A stretch of 64,000 nt of DNA from Xanthobacteraceae bacterium (lineage in GTDB: Bacteria; Pseudomonadota; Alphaproteobacteria; Rhizobiales; Xanthobacteraceae): assembly GCA_004297465.1 (NCBI GenBank), contig SCUB01000001.1, positions 434,001 through 498,000 of the forward strand. The letters run 5' to 3'. Shown piece by piece: positions 19,523 to 30,016 of the stretch. Position numbers and translations under genes: made by a program. The first letter of the stretch is position 1; each line of letters opens with the position of its first letter. Below the pieces are notes generated by a model. The model saw only the letters and a program-made list of their open reading frames with translations, had not been told where the DNA came from and searched no databases.

Positions 19523-20371
19523 ATGTCAGACGCCACGCCCGCAACGACGCCCGAGCCGCGCGGCCTGAAATCCAACCTCGCGCTGCGGGTGATGGCGGCG
19601 CTGGTGCTGGCGCCGCTGGCGCTCGGCGCGGCCTGGGCCGGCGGGCTGTGGTGGCAGTTGCTCGCGGTCGCGGTCGGCGTCGGGCTGTTCGCCGAATGGG
19701 CGAACATCATCGGCCTTGGGCGCGCGCCGGTTCTTGGCGTCGGCATCGCCGGCATCGCAATCGCCGGCGCCTGCCTCGTCGCCGGCCGTGCCGGCTGGGT
19801 TGCGCCGGCCGGTCTCGTCACGCTGGCCGCGCTTGTTGCGATTGCGCCCGCCGGCAAGCGGGCGTGGAGCGCGGGCGGATTCGTCTACGCGCTGGCAGCC
19901 CTCGTCGCCGCCGTGATCCTGCGCGGCGATCCGCAATTCGGGCTCGCCGCGCTGTTGTTCGTGTTCGCGATCGTGTGGGCGACCGATATACTCGGCTACT
20001 TCGTCGGCCGCGGCGTCGGCGGCCCCAGGCTGTGGCCGCGCGTCAGCCCGAAGAAGACATGGTCGGGCGCGCTCGGAGGCCTTGCCGGCAGCGCCGTGGC
20101 GGCGGCGGGATTTGCGCTGGGCGGCCATGGAGCGGGGCTGCCGCTCGTCGCCATCGCACTGGCGCTCTCGGTGGTGTCGCAGGCCGGCGACCTGTTCGAA
20201 TCCGCGGTCAAGCGTCGCTTCGGCGTCAAGGATTCGAGCCACATCATCCCCGGCCATGGCGGGTTGATGGACCGGCTCGACGGCTTCATCGCGGTGGTGG
20301 CGGCGGCGGCGATCATCGGCGTGGCGCGCGGCGGCGTCGAAGCCGCGGCGCGCGGACTGATGCAGTGGTGA
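19523..20371 (+). CDS. cdsA: Phosphatidate cytidylyltransferase
   Basis: CDP-diacylglycerol synthase, 282 residues, an integral inner membrane enzyme with about eight helices at the branch point of phospholipid synthesis. The C-terminal family signature is visible: [18 protein letters not shown] followed by LMDRLDG, near residues 230-255. An upstream motif [12 protein letters not shown] near 175 is also conserved. The ATG at 19523 is listed; a GTG at 19511, overlapping the uppS stop as GTGA, is an equally possible start and would add four residues. Confidence 0.93.
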   Translation: MSDATPATTPEPRGLKSNLALRVMAALVLAPLALGAAWAGGLWWQLLAVAVGVGLFAEWANIIGLGRAPVLGVGIAGIAIAGACLVAGRAGWVAPAGLVTLAALVAIAPAGKRAWSAGGFVYALAALVAAVILRGDPQFGLAALLFVFAIVWATDILGYFVGRGVGGPRLWPRVSPKKTWSGALGGLAGSAVAAAGFALGGHGAGLPLVAIALALSVVSQAGDLFESAVKRRFGVKDSSHIIPGHGGLMDRLDGFIAVVAAAAIIGVARGGVEAAARGLMQW

Positions 20372-20402
20372 GCGTGACAATCGCGGAGCGGGAGTAGGGA
20401 TC

Positions 20403-21641
20403 ATGAGTGCGGTGCCGCTGCGCCTGTCCGATGCCGAACGTCGCCCGATGGCGGCGACCGCGCCGCGCAGCGTCACCATCCTCGGCGCCACCGGCTCGAT
20501 CGGTTCGAGCACCATCGACCTTTTGCGCCGCGAGCGCGACCGCTTCCGCGTCGAGGCCCTGACCGCGCATGGCAACGTGCAGCTTCTGGTCCAGCTTGCG
20601 CGCGAGTTCGGCGCGCGGTTCGCGGGCGTGGCCGACGAGGCGCGCTATGCCGAACTCAAGGACGCGCTGGCGGGCACCGGGATCGCCGTCGGCGCCGGCG
20701 AGGCGGCGATGATCGAGGCGGCCGAGCGCCCGGCCGACTGGGTGATGGCGGCGATGAGCGGGGCGGCGGGCCTCAAGCCCGCGCTGGCCGCGGCCGAACG
20801 CGGCGCGGTGATCGCGCTCGCCAACAAGGAATGCCTGGTGTGCGCCGGCGACGTCTTCATGCGCCGCGCCGCGCAGGCCGGCGCCCGCGTGCTGCCGGTC
20901 GATTCCGAGCACAACGCGCTGTTCCAGGCGCTGAGCGCCGGGCGCGGCGAGGAGGTGGTGCGCGTCATCCTCACCGCCTCGGGCGGGCCGTTCCGCACCT
21001 GGACGCGCGAAGCCATCGAGCGCGCCACGCCCGAAGAGGCGCTGCGCCATCCCAACTGGACCATGGGGCGCAAGATCACCATCGATTCCGCGACCATGAT
21101 GAACAAGGGGCTGGAAATCATCGAGGCCCACCATCTGTTCGGCTTCGCCGGCGACAGGATCGACGTGCTGGTGCATCCGCAATCGATCGTGCACGGGCTG
21201 GTCGAATATGCCGACCGCTCGGTGATCGCGCAGATGGGAAGCCCCGACATGCGCACGCCGATCGCCCATTGCCTGGCCTGGCCCGAGCGCATCGCGGGGC
21301 CCGCGGCCTCGCTCGATCTGGCGCGGCTCGGCCAACTCACCTTCGAGGCTCCCGATCCGGAGCGGTTTCCGGCGCTGCGTCTGGCGCGCCAGGCGCTCGA
21401 CGCCGGCGGCGCGCTGCAGACGGTGTTCAATGCCGCCAACGAGATCGCGGTCGCGGCCTTTCTCGACCACAGGCTCGCCTTCGGCGGCATCGCGCGGCTG
21501 GTCGAGGCGACCATGGCGGCGTTCGCGCGGCAGGCGGGGACGGGCACGCCGGCCACCGCCGACGAGGCGCTCGCCGTTGACCATACCGCGCGAAAAATGG
21601 CTGCTGCCCTCTTGCCTCAAATTGCCGTAAAGGCATCCTAA
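20403..21641 (+). CDS. dxr: 1-deoxy-D-xylulose 5-phosphate reductoisomerase
   Basis: DXR converts DXP to 2-C-methyl-D-erythritol 4-phosphate with NADPH, in the MEP isoprenoid pathway. It is 412 residues. The Rossmann motif is [18 protein letters not shown] near residue 27; the substrate and metal region is [12 protein letters not shown] and [12 protein letters not shown] near 160-175. The SGGPFRTW flap near 200 and [18 protein letters not shown] near 220 are intact. An extra 20 residues precede the usual start; ATG 20448 would give a shorter form beginning [13 protein letters not shown]. The MEP pathway product feeds UppS encoded two genes upstream. Confidence 0.95.
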   Translation: MSAVPLRLSDAERRPMAATAPRSVTILGATGSIGSSTIDLLRRERDRFRVEALTAHGNVQLLVQLAREFGARFAGVADEARYAELKDALAGTGIAVGAGEAAMIEAAERPADWVMAAMSGAAGLKPALAAAERGAVIALANKECLVCAGDVFMRRAAQAGARVLPVDSEHNALFQALSAGRGEEVVRVILTASGGPFRTWTREAIERATPEEALRHPNWTMGRKITIDSATMMNKGLEIIEAHHLFGFAGDRIDVLVHPQSIVHGLVEYADRSVIAQMGSPDMRTPIAHCLAWPERIAGPAASLDLARLGQLTFEAPDPERFPALRLARQALDAGGALQTVFNAANEIAVAAFLDHRLAFGGIARLVEATMAAFARQAGTGTPATADEALAVDHTARKMAAALLPQIAVKAS

Positions 21642-21684
21642 CTGTTTGGGGGAAGGCGCCGCGGTCCGCGGCTGCGAGGGATGT

Positions 21685-22836
21685 ATGCTCAGTCATTTTG
21701 CCAGCAATATCAGTGCCCTGGGTTGGGGATTCGTCGGCTATGCGGTCCCCTTCCTGTTCGTGCTGACGCTGGTGGTGTTCTTCCATGAACTCGGCCACTT
21801 CCTGGTCGCGCGGCTCGCCGGCGTCAGGGTGTTAACCTTTTCGATCGGGTTCGGCCCGGAACTGGCCGGTTTCAACGACCGCCACGGCACCCGCTGGCGG
21901 CTCTCGGCCATTCCCCTGGGCGGCTATGTGAAATTCTTCGGCGACGAGGGCGAGGCGAGCACGCCCGACGCCACGACGCTCGACGCCATGACCGCCGAGG
22001 AGCGCAAGGTCGCGTTCCACCACCAGAAGGTCGGTCCGCGCGCGGCCATCGTCGCCGCCGGCCCGATCGCCAATTTCATTCTGGCGATCGTGATTTTCGC
22101 CAGCCTGTTCGCGATCTTCGGCAAGCCGAGCACCAGCGCGCGGGTCGATGCCATTCAGCCGGACAGCGCCGCGGCCGCGGCCGGGTTCCAGCCGGGCGAC
22201 GTCATCACCACCATCGACGGACGCGCCATCGAGAGTTTCTCCGACATGCAGCGCGCCGTTGGCACCCGCGCCGGCCAGGAACTGGTGTTCACGGTGCGGC
22301 GCGGCGAGGCCGACGTAATGCTGCGCGCCACGCCGGCGCTCAAGGAGGTGAAGGACAATTTCGGCAACGTCCACAAGCTCGGCGTGCTCGGCATCAGCCG
22401 CTCCGCCTCGGCCGGCGAGGCCAACACCCAGCCGGTCAATCCGGGGGCGGCGGTCTGGCTCGGGGTCAAGGAAACCTGGTTCGTGGTCGACCGCACGCTG
22501 TCCTACATCGGCGGCGTTGTCGTCGGCAGGGAAGCGGCCGACCAGGTCGGCGGACCGATCCGCATCGCCCAGATCTCGGGCCAGGTGGCGACCGTCGGGC
22601 TGACCGCGCTCTTGCATCTGGCGGCGGTTCTGTCGGTTTCCATCGGACTTCTGAACCTGTTTCCGGTGCCGCTGCTCGATGGCGGCCACCTTATGTTCTA
22701 CGCCATCGAGGCGGCGCGCGGCCGGCCGTTGTCGGAGCGCGCCCAGGAAGTCGGATTCCGCATCGGGCTGGCCTTGGTCCTGATGCTGATGGTGTTCGCA
22801 ACCTATAATGATATCATTCACTTAGCCGGATCCTGA
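21685..22836 (+). CDS. rseP: RIP metalloprotease RseP (site-2 protease)
   Basis: Intramembrane zinc protease, 383 residues, that cleaves anti-sigma factors and signal peptide remnants. The HExxH motif is FFHELGH near residue 33 in the first helix. A PDZ domain covers about residues 125-210 (AAAAGFQPGDVITTIDGRAI), and the second catalytic motif NLFPVPLLDGGHLMFY is near 330. I chose the ATG at 21685 (MLSHF), which follows GAGGGATGT; an in-frame TTG at 21646 gives a longer leader. Gene order dxr-rseP-bamA is conserved in proteobacteria. Confidence 0.94.
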   Translation: MLSHFASNISALGWGFVGYAVPFLFVLTLVVFFHELGHFLVARLAGVRVLTFSIGFGPELAGFNDRHGTRWRLSAIPLGGYVKFFGDEGEASTPDATTLDAMTAEERKVAFHHQKVGPRAAIVAAGPIANFILAIVIFASLFAIFGKPSTSARVDAIQPDSAAAAAGFQPGDVITTIDGRAIESFSDMQRAVGTRAGQELVFTVRRGEADVMLRATPALKEVKDNFGNVHKLGVLGISRSASAGEANTQPVNPGAAVWLGVKETWFVVDRTLSYIGGVVVGREAADQVGGPIRIAQISGQVATVGLTALLHLAAVLSVSIGLLNLFPVPLLDGGHLMFYAIEAARGRPLSERAQEVGFRIGLALVLMLMVFATYNDIIHLAGS

Positions 22837-22895
22837 ACAGGTCGGGATGAAAGCCGTGTCGGATTGGCCACGGCGGCGGCAGAAATTCGTTGTGC

Positions 22896-22923
22896 GATGC
22901 CAATGAGCGTTTGCCTTGGCATC
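22896..22923. other. Inverted repeat between rseP and bamA
   Basis: GATGCCAA (22896-22903) and TTGGCATC (22916-22923) are perfect 8-base inverted arms with a 12-base spacer. No T-tract follows. It may be an operator for envelope-stress control of bamA or a weak terminator of rseP. Confidence 0.4.
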
Positions 22924-23012
22924 GAAATTGGCTAAAACCGATGCGGAATCTGGGAATCTGTCCGCTGTGCTTGGGGCGCGGCGGGCGGTATTAAAGTAAG
23001 GGCGCTTCGCGC

Positions 23013-25511
23013 ATGAAAGTTGGACTGAGGGGTTTGCGGGGAGGCTTCATCGCCGCCCTGATGGTGATCGGTCTGCCGGTGGTTACGCCGGTGGCGTCAT
23101 CGGTTGTCGGGGATTCCTTCATCGTCGCCACGGCGCGGGCCCAGTCGGCCGGCTCGATCGTGGTCGAGGGCAACCGCCGCATCGAGGCGGATACCGTCCG
23201 CTCCTATTTCAAGCCCGGACCGTCCGGCCGCATCGACAGCTACAGCGTCGATTCCGCCTACAAGGCGCTGTACGAGACCGGCCTGTTCCAGGACATTAAG
23301 ATCAGCACCGCCGGTGGCCGCATCGTCGTGTCGGTGATCGAGAATCCGGTCATCAACCGCGTCGCCTTCGAGGGCAACAAGAAGGTCAAGGACGAGCAGC
23401 TGCAGTCCGAGATTCAGTCCAAGGCGCGCGGCACGCTGTCGAAGCCGATGGTGCAGTCGGACACCGCGCGCATCGTTGAAATCTATCGCCGCAGCGGACG
23501 TTTCGACGTGCGCGTCGAGCCCAAGATCATCGAGCAGCCGAACAACCGCGTCGATCTCGTGTTCGAGGTCAACGAAGGCGGCAAGACCGGCATCAAGAAC
23601 ATCGATTTCGTCGGCAACCGCGCGTTCTCCTCGTACCGTCTCAAGGACGTGATCAAGACGCGCGAGACCAATCTGCTCAGCTTCCTCGGCAGCGCCGACA
23701 TCTATGATCCGGACCGCATCGAAGCCGATCGCGACCTGATCCGCCGCTACTACCTCAAGAACGGCTACGCCGACGTCCGCGTCGTCGCGGCGATGACTGA
23801 ATACGATCCCGCGAAGAAGGGCTTCCTGGTCACGTTCACGATCGAGGAGGGCGAGCAGTACCGCGTCGCCTCCGTCGACATCCAGTCCAGCGTTCCCGCG
23901 CTCGACACCAACGCGCTGCGCTCGTTCCTGCGTGTCGGCCAGGGCTCGGTCTACAACGCCGAGTCGGTCGAGAAGACCGTCGAGGACATGTCGATCGAGG
24001 CCGCCAAGCGCGGCTTCGCCTTCGTCTCGGTGCGTCCGCGCGGCGAGCGCAATTTCGAGAGCCACACCGTCGCGCTGGTGTTCGTGGTCGAGGAAGGCTC
24101 GCGCGTCTACATCGAGCGCATCAACGTGCGCGGCAACACGCGTACCCGCGATTATGTCATCCGCCGCGAGTTCGACGTCGCGGAAGGCGACGCCTACAAC
24201 CGCGCGCTGGTCGATCGCGCCGAGCGCCGCCTCAAGAACCTCGACTTCTTCAAGAGTGTGAAGATCGCGCCGGAGCCGGGCTCGTCGCCCGACCGCGTGG
24301 TGCTCAACGTCGACGTCGAGGAAAAGTCCACCGGCGATTTCGGCGTCAGCGGCGGCTATTCGACCGCCGACGGCTTCATGGCCGAACTGACCGTGCAGGA
24401 GCGCAACCTGCTCGGCCGCGGCCTGCAAGGCCGCGCCTCGATCCAGTACGGCCAGCGCGCCCGCGGCTACAACCTGAGCTTGGTCGAGCCGTATCTCATG
24501 GGCTACCGGCTCGCGCTCGGTCTCGACCTCTACCAGCGCCAGCAGCTTGCCTCGTCCACGGTGTCCTACGACACCGACACCATCGGTGTCGGCGCGCGGC
24601 TCGGCATCAGCCTGCGCGAGGATCTTTCCTTGCAGGCGCGCTATTCGATCTACCGGCAGGAGATCACGCTGCCGGACTACCTGAACAACTGTATTTCGCC
24701 CGACGTGAATCTCAACTCGACACTGACCAATCCGACGACCGGCCTGCCGTACGGCCTTGGCGCCCACTCCCCCGGCGCGGTCGTGCCCGGCGACTCGTGC
24801 TACGGCGACGGCGAAACCTCGCTGCCGGCGCGCATCGCGCTCGCCAACGGCCCGGCGATCACCTCGCTGGTCGGCTACACGCTGGCCTACAACGTGCTCG
24901 ACAACAACAAGAACCCGACCTCCGGCCTCTACGCCGAGCTCAAGCAGGATTTCGCCGGCGTCGGCGGCGACGTTCAGTTCATCCGGACCACGGCGGATTC
25001 GCGGTTCTATTATCCGGTCGTGAGCGACATTGTCGGCATGCTGCGCGTCCAGGGCGGTCACGTCACCGGTTGGGGCAGCGGCGACCTGCGCATGCTCGAC
25101 CATTTCCAGCTGGGCCCGAACCTGGTGCGCGGCTTCGCCGTGTCCGGCATCGGTCCGCGCGACGTCACGCCGGGCTCGCTCACCAACGATGCGCTCGGCG
25201 GCACCATGTACTGGGGCGCCACGGCGGAACTGCAGATGCCGTTCTGGTTCCTGCCCAAGGAGATCGGTCTCAGGGGCGCGGTCTACGCCGATGCCGGATC
25301 GCTGTGGAACTACAAGGGACCGACGAGTTGGTCGGTCACCGGCGAGACGGTTACCGTCGACGACTCCAACGTCATCCGTTCCTCGGTCGGCGTCGGCCTG
25401 ATCTGGGACTCGCCGTTCGGACCGCTGCGCTTCGATTACGCGGTGCCGATGACCAAGGGTCCGTATGATCGCGAGCAGCGGTTCCGCTTCGGAGGCGGAG
25501 CGAGTTTCTGA
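23013..25511 (+). CDS. bamA: Outer membrane protein assembly factor BamA
   Basis: Essential Omp85 protein, 832 residues, that inserts beta-barrel proteins into the outer membrane. A signal peptide is followed by Ala-Arg-Ala near residue 43. Five POTRA domains follow, starting with IVVEGNRRIEADTV and ending near residue 430. The 16-strand barrel then runs to the C-terminal phenylalanine in FRFGGGASF. The lid-lock VRGF motif is present (LVRGFAVSGIGPRD). Loop segment 24680-24840 is long and rich in Asn/Thr/Pro, with two Cys residues (NNCISPD and GDSCYGD) that could form a surface disulfide. Confidence 0.96.
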   Translation: MKVGLRGLRGGFIAALMVIGLPVVTPVASSVVGDSFIVATARAQSAGSIVVEGNRRIEADTVRSYFKPGPSGRIDSYSVDSAYKALYETGLFQDIKISTAGGRIVVSVIENPVINRVAFEGNKKVKDEQLQSEIQSKARGTLSKPMVQSDTARIVEIYRRSGRFDVRVEPKIIEQPNNRVDLVFEVNEGGKTGIKNIDFVGNRAFSSYRLKDVIKTRETNLLSFLGSADIYDPDRIEADRDLIRRYYLKNGYADVRVVAAMTEYDPAKKGFLVTFTIEEGEQYRVASVDIQSSVPALDTNALRSFLRVGQGSVYNAESVEKTVEDMSIEAAKRGFAFVSVRPRGERNFESHTVALVFVVEEGSRVYIERINVRGNTRTRDYVIRREFDVAEGDAYNRALVDRAERRLKNLDFFKSVKIAPEPGSSPDRVVLNVDVEEKSTGDFGVSGGYSTADGFMAELTVQERNLLGRGLQGRASIQYGQRARGYNLSLVEPYLMGYRLALGLDLYQRQQLASSTVSYDTDTIGVGARLGISLREDLSLQARYSIYRQEITLPDYLNNCISPDVNLNSTLTNPTTGLPYGLGAHSPGAVVPGDSCYGDGETSLPARIALANGPAITSLVGYTLAYNVLDNNKNPTSGLYAELKQDFAGVGGDVQFIRTTADSRFYYPVVSDIVGMLRVQGGHVTGWGSGDLRMLDHFQLGPNLVRGFAVSGIGPRDVTPGSLTNDALGGTMYWGATAELQMPFWFLPKEIGLRGAVYADAGSLWNYKGPTSWSVTGETVTVDDSNVIRSSVGVGLIWDSPFGPLRFDYAVPMTKGPYDREQRFRFGGGASF

Positions 25512-25544
25512 TCCGGGCCACGAGCCCGGATCGCGGCGGGTGGC

Positions 25545-26626
25545 ATGGCTGATCTATCGTTCTTCACCGCATCTGCATCGCTGGCGCTCGCGGACATCGC
25601 GGCGCTGGCCAAGGCGGAGCTTGTCGATCCGGCCCGCGCCGGCGAGCGCATCAGCGGCGTCGCCGGACTGGTCGAGGCCGGCCCGCGCGACCTGATCTTC
25701 TTCGACAACGTCAAGTATGGCGACCAGTTGCCCGGCACGCGCGCCGGGGCCTGCCTGGTGACCGAACGCCTGCAGGGCAGCCTGCCGCCGCATGTCGCGG
25801 TGTTGCGCTGCCGCGATCCCTATCGCGCCTTCGTGGCAGTGGCGCGCCAGCTGTTTCCGTCCTCGCTGCGGCCGCAGGCCGGGTTCGACAGCGAGGGCAT
25901 CGCGCCCGGCGCCATCGTTCACGCCAGCGCGCGGCTGGAAGCGGGCGTCAGCGTCGACCCCGGCGCGGTGATCGGTCCCGGCGCCGAGATCGGAGCCGGC
26001 ACGCGCATCGGCTCGGGCGCGGTGATCGGCCCGAAGGTCCGCATCGGCCGCGATTGCAGCATCGGCCAGGGCGCCAGCGTGATCTGCACCCTGATCGGCA
26101 ACCGCGTCACCGTGCATCCCGGCTGCCGCATCGGCCAGGACGGCTTCGGCTACCTGATGGGCGCCAACGGCCACCTCAAGGTGCCGCAGATCGGCCGCGT
26201 CATCATCCAGGACGATGTCGAGATCGGCGCCAACACCTGCATCGACCGCGGCGCCATCCGCGACACGGTGATCGGCGAGGGCACCAAGATCGACAACCTG
26301 GTGCAGATCGGCCACAACGTCGTGATCGGCCGCCATTGCGTCATCGTCGCCTTTTCCGGCCTGTCGGGCAGTTCGACGCTTGAGGACGGCGTGGTGCTCG
26401 GCGCGCGCGTCGGCCTCAACAATCACATCACGATCGGCGAGGGCGCGCAGATCGCCGCCACCAGCAATGTGCACGGCGACGTGCCGGCCGGCGCGCGCTG
26501 GGGCGGTTCGCCAGCCAAGCCGATCAAGCAGTGGTTCCGTGAGGTGGTCGTGCTGGAGCGACTCGGCAAGGAAACCCAGCGCGAGAACGGCGCCAAGGCC
26601 GGCCGCAAGGAAAAGGATGAGGGCTG

Positions 26627-26627
<1 letters not shown>
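25545..26627 (+). CDS. lpxD: UDP-3-O-(3-hydroxymyristoyl)glucosamine N-acyltransferase
   Basis: Third step of lipid A synthesis, 360 residues, soluble trimer. The N-terminal uridine-binding domain covers about residues 1-105 and is followed by a left-handed beta helix of hexapeptide repeats ([19 protein letters not shown] and onwards). The catalytic His is in QIGHNVVIG near 250. The C-terminal helix carries [16 protein letters not shown]. Its stop overlaps the fabZ start by one base. Acyl chains come from the same operon's hydroxyacyl-ACP pool. Confidence 0.95.
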
Positions 26628-27082
<455 letters not shown>

Positions 27083-27096
27083 CGGGGCGGAACATC

Positions 27097-27903
27097 ATGA
27101 GCGGCATTGATTCCACGGCGCGCGTCGAGAAGGGCGCGGTGATCGGCAAGGATGTGCTGATCGGCCCATATTGCGTGGTCGGCGCCAACGTCACGCTCGG
27201 CGACGGCTGCCGGCTCCTTTCCCACGTCAGCGTCACCGGCCACACCACGATCGGCGCGCGCACCACGGTCTATCCGTTCGCCTCGCTGGGCGGGCCGCCG
27301 CAGTCGCTCAGCTACAAGGGCGAGCCCACCCGCCTCGAGATCGGCGAGGACTGCATCATCCGTGAAGGCGTCACCATGAATTGCGGCACCGCCGGTGGTA
27401 TCGGCGTGACGCGCGTCGGCGACCGCGGCTTCTTCATGGCCTACAGCCACGTCGCCCACGACTGCACGGTCGGCAACGACGTGATCTTCGCCAACAGCGC
27501 CACGCTGGCCGGCCATGTTGAGGTCGGCGACTTCGTGTTCATCGGCGGGCTTTCCGCGGTGCATCAGTTCACCCGCGTCGGCACCCAGGCCATGGTCGGC
27601 GGGCTGACGGCGGTGCGCGGCGACGTCATTCCGTTCGGCGTGGTCAATGCCGTCAGCGGCACGCTCGAAGGCCTCAACGTGGTGGGCATGCGGCGGCGCA
27701 AGTTCACGCGCGAGCGGCTGCACGCGGTGCGGGCGTTCTTCCGCAAGCTGTTCCACGGCCCCGGCGCGTTCGCCGACCGCCTTGCCGAGATCGAGCCCGA
27801 CAGCGCGCGCGATCCGGCCATCGCCGAGATCACCGCCTTCATCCGCGCCGCCGACAAGCGCCCCATCGCCATGCCGGGGACCGCGGCGCCGCCGGCGGAT
27901 TGA
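27097..27903 (+). CDS. lpxA: UDP-N-acetylglucosamine acyltransferase
   Basis: First step of lipid A synthesis, 268 residues, hexapeptide-repeat trimer. The N-terminus is STARVEKGAVIGKDVLIGPYC split over the first coils; the catalytic His is in AYSHVAHDC near residue 120. The fatty acyl ruler region and the C-terminal helical domain (RRRKFTRERLHAVRAFFRKL) are intact. Start ATG 27097 follows GGGGCGGAAC. Longer in-frame reading inside fabZ lacks similarity. Confidence 0.95.
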   Translation: MSGIDSTARVEKGAVIGKDVLIGPYCVVGANVTLGDGCRLLSHVSVTGHTTIGARTTVYPFASLGGPPQSLSYKGEPTRLEIGEDCIIREGVTMNCGTAGGIGVTRVGDRGFFMAYSHVAHDCTVGNDVIFANSATLAGHVEVGDFVFIGGLSAVHQFTRVGTQAMVGGLTAVRGDVIPFGVVNAVSGTLEGLNVVGMRRRKFTRERLHAVRAFFRKLFHGPGAFADRLAEIEPDSARDPAIAEITAFIRAADKRPIAMPGTAAPPAD

Positions 27904-27914
27904 CCCGGGACCCG

Positions 27915-28790
27915 ATGAGCCCGCTCGCCACCAGCGATCCTGGCGCCGCCGTCGGCATCATCTGCGGCGGCGGCGTGTTGCCGTTCGCCGTCGCCGATGC
28001 GCTCATGCATCGCGGCCGCCAGCCGGTGCTGTTCGCGATCCGGGGCGCGGCGGAGCCCGCGCGCGTCGCCGCCTATCCGCATCACTGGATCGCGCTCGGG
28101 CAGTTCGGCCGCTTCATGCGCCTGGCGCGCGGGGCCGGCTGCCGCGATATCGTCTGCGTCGGCGCGCTGGTGCGGCCGGCGCTGCGCGAGGTACGGCTCG
28201 ACTGGCTGACGCTGCGCGAGTTGCCGAAGATCATGGCCGCGTTCCGCGGCGGCGACGATCATCTGCTGTCCGCCATCGGCGAGGGTTTCGAGCGCCATGG
28301 ATTCCATCTCGCCGACATCCGTTCGCTGGCGCCCGAGGTGATGCTGCCGCAAGGGGCGCTGAGCCGCCGCGAGCCCGACGCGGCGGCGCTTGCCGACATC
28401 GCGTTCGGTCTTGAGGCCCTCGACGCCATGAGCGCCTTCGATGTCGGTCAGGCGCTGGTGGTGATCGGCCGCCACATCGTCGCGGTCGAGGACATCGAGG
28501 GCACCGACGGCCTGCTCGCGCGCGTGGCGCGGTTGCGCGCCGAAGGACGGTTGCGCGCACCCGTGGGCTCCGGCGTGCTGGTGAAAGCGCCGAAGGCCAG
28601 GCAGGACATGCGGCTCGATCTGCCGACGCTGGGGCCGCGCACCATCGCCGGCGTGGCCGCCGCGGGCCTTGCCGGCATCGCCGTGATCGCCGGAAACACC
28701 CTGATGGCCGAGCCGGAGCGCATGGTGGCCGAGGCCGACCGCGAGGGTCTGTTCGTCGTCGGTCTGCCGCCGCGGGAGGCGGCGACGTGA
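27915..28790 (+). CDS. lpxI: UDP-2,3-diacylglucosamine diphosphatase LpxI
   Basis: LpxI replaces LpxH in alphaproteobacteria and cleaves UDP-2,3-diacylglucosamine to lipid X and UMP. It is 291 residues, with an N-terminal Rossmann-like domain (GIICGGGVLPFAVADA) and a C-terminal catalytic domain including EDIEGTDGLLARV and the metal-binding KAPKARQDMRLDLPTLG. ATG 27915 is listed; TTG 27900, overlapping the lpxA stop, is an alternative. It overlaps lpxB by four bases (GTGA). Confidence 0.94.
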   Translation: MSPLATSDPGAAVGIICGGGVLPFAVADALMHRGRQPVLFAIRGAAEPARVAAYPHHWIALGQFGRFMRLARGAGCRDIVCVGALVRPALREVRLDWLTLRELPKIMAAFRGGDDHLLSAIGEGFERHGFHLADIRSLAPEVMLPQGALSRREPDAAALADIAFGLEALDAMSAFDVGQALVVIGRHIVAVEDIEGTDGLLARVARLRAEGRLRAPVGSGVLVKAPKARQDMRLDLPTLGPRTIAGVAAAGLAGIAVIAGNTLMAEPERMVAEADREGLFVVGLPPREAAT

Positions 28791-29986
28791 CGGCGCCCGC
28801 GTCCGGCGCGCTTCGCATCTTCATCATCGCCACCGAGGCGTCGGGCGACCGGCTGGGCGCGGCCCTGATGCGCGAACTGCGCGCCCGCCATGGCGCGGTT
28901 GAGTTCGAAGGCGTCGGCGGCCAGGCCATGGCGGCCGAGGGGCTGACCTCGCCGTTCGCCGTCGAGGAACTGTCGATCATCGGCTTTGCCGCCATCCTGC
29001 GTAACCTGCCGCAATTGCTGCGGCGCATCCGCGAGACGGCGGCCGCCGCGCTGGCGTTCAGGCCCGACGTGCTGGTGCTGGTGGACGGCCCGGAATTCAC
29101 TCACCGCGTGGCGCGGCGCGTGCGCAGGCGGGATCCCGCCATTCCGATCGTCGATTACGTGTCGCCCACGGTATGGGCGTGGCGGCCGTGGCGCGCGCGC
29201 GCCATGCGCGGCTATGTCGATCAGGTGCTGGCGGTGCTGCCGTTCGAACCGGAGGTGCACCGCAAGCTGGGCGGGCCGCCGTGCCTTTACGTCGGCCATC
29301 CGCTGGTCGAACAGCTCGGCGTGCTGCGGCCCGATGCCCGCGAGGCGGAACGGCGCGCCGCATCGCCGCCGCTGATCGTGGTGCTGCCGGGCAGCCGCCG
29401 CGGCGAATTGCGGCGGCTGATGCCGGTGTTTGGCGCGACCCTGCAACGGCTCGCCGCGACAGGCGTCGCGTTCGACCTGGTGCTGCCGACGCTGCCGCAT
29501 CTGGCAACAGCGGTCACGGCGATGACGGCCGCATGGCCGGTCAGGCCGCGCATCGTCAGCGACGAGGCCGGCAAGCTCGCGGCGTTTCGTATCGCGCGCG
29601 CGGCGCTGGTCAAGTCCGGCACCGTGACATTGGAACTGGCGCTGGCCGGGGTGCCGATGGTGGCGGCCTATCAGGTGTCACGATCGGAAGAATGGATTGC
29701 GCGGCGGCTGATCAGCGTGTCCACGGTCATCCTGGCCAATCTGGTGATTGGCGAGAACGTCGTACCGGAATTTCTCCAACGCGACTGCGTACCCGAGAAA
29801 CTGGCGCCCGCGCTGGCTGCGCTTCTGTCCGAGGGACCAGCGCGCCGCCGCCAGGTCGAGGCCTTTGCCCGGCTCGACGCCATCATGGGCGTCGCCGGTG
29901 AACCGCCCGCCGCCCGCGCCGCCACGGCTGTCGCCGCCGCGGCGCACCGCATTGCGCATAGCCAGCATGTCCGCTCCCGCCTATGA
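28787..29986 (+). CDS. lpxB: Lipid-A-disaccharide synthase
   Basis: Membrane-associated glycosyltransferase (GT19), 399 residues, joining UDP-diacylglucosamine and lipid X. Visible are ATEASGDRLGAALMREL near residue 15, EGVGGQAMAAEG, VDGPEFTHRVA, YVSPTVWAWRPWRA, LPFEPEV, YVGHPLVE, and LPGSRRGELRRLMPVF near 200, and a C-terminal domain with KSGTVTLELALAGVPMVAAY. The GTG start overlaps the lpxI stop as GTGA. The first visible break in this operon comes after it. Confidence 0.95.
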   Translation: MTAPASGALRIFIIATEASGDRLGAALMRELRARHGAVEFEGVGGQAMAAEGLTSPFAVEELSIIGFAAILRNLPQLLRRIRETAAAALAFRPDVLVLVDGPEFTHRVARRVRRRDPAIPIVDYVSPTVWAWRPWRARAMRGYVDQVLAVLPFEPEVHRKLGGPPCLYVGHPLVEQLGVLRPDAREAERRAASPPLIVVLPGSRRGELRRLMPVFGATLQRLAATGVAFDLVLPTLPHLATAVTAMTAAWPVRPRIVSDEAGKLAAFRIARAALVKSGTVTLELALAGVPMVAAYQVSRSEEWIARRLISVSTVILANLVIGENVVPEFLQRDCVPEKLAPALAALLSEGPARRRQVEAFARLDAIMGVAGEPPAARAATAVAAAAHRIAHSQHVRSRL

Positions 29987-30016
29987 TGATGTCCCGCCAA
30001 TGAGCATAACGTCCCG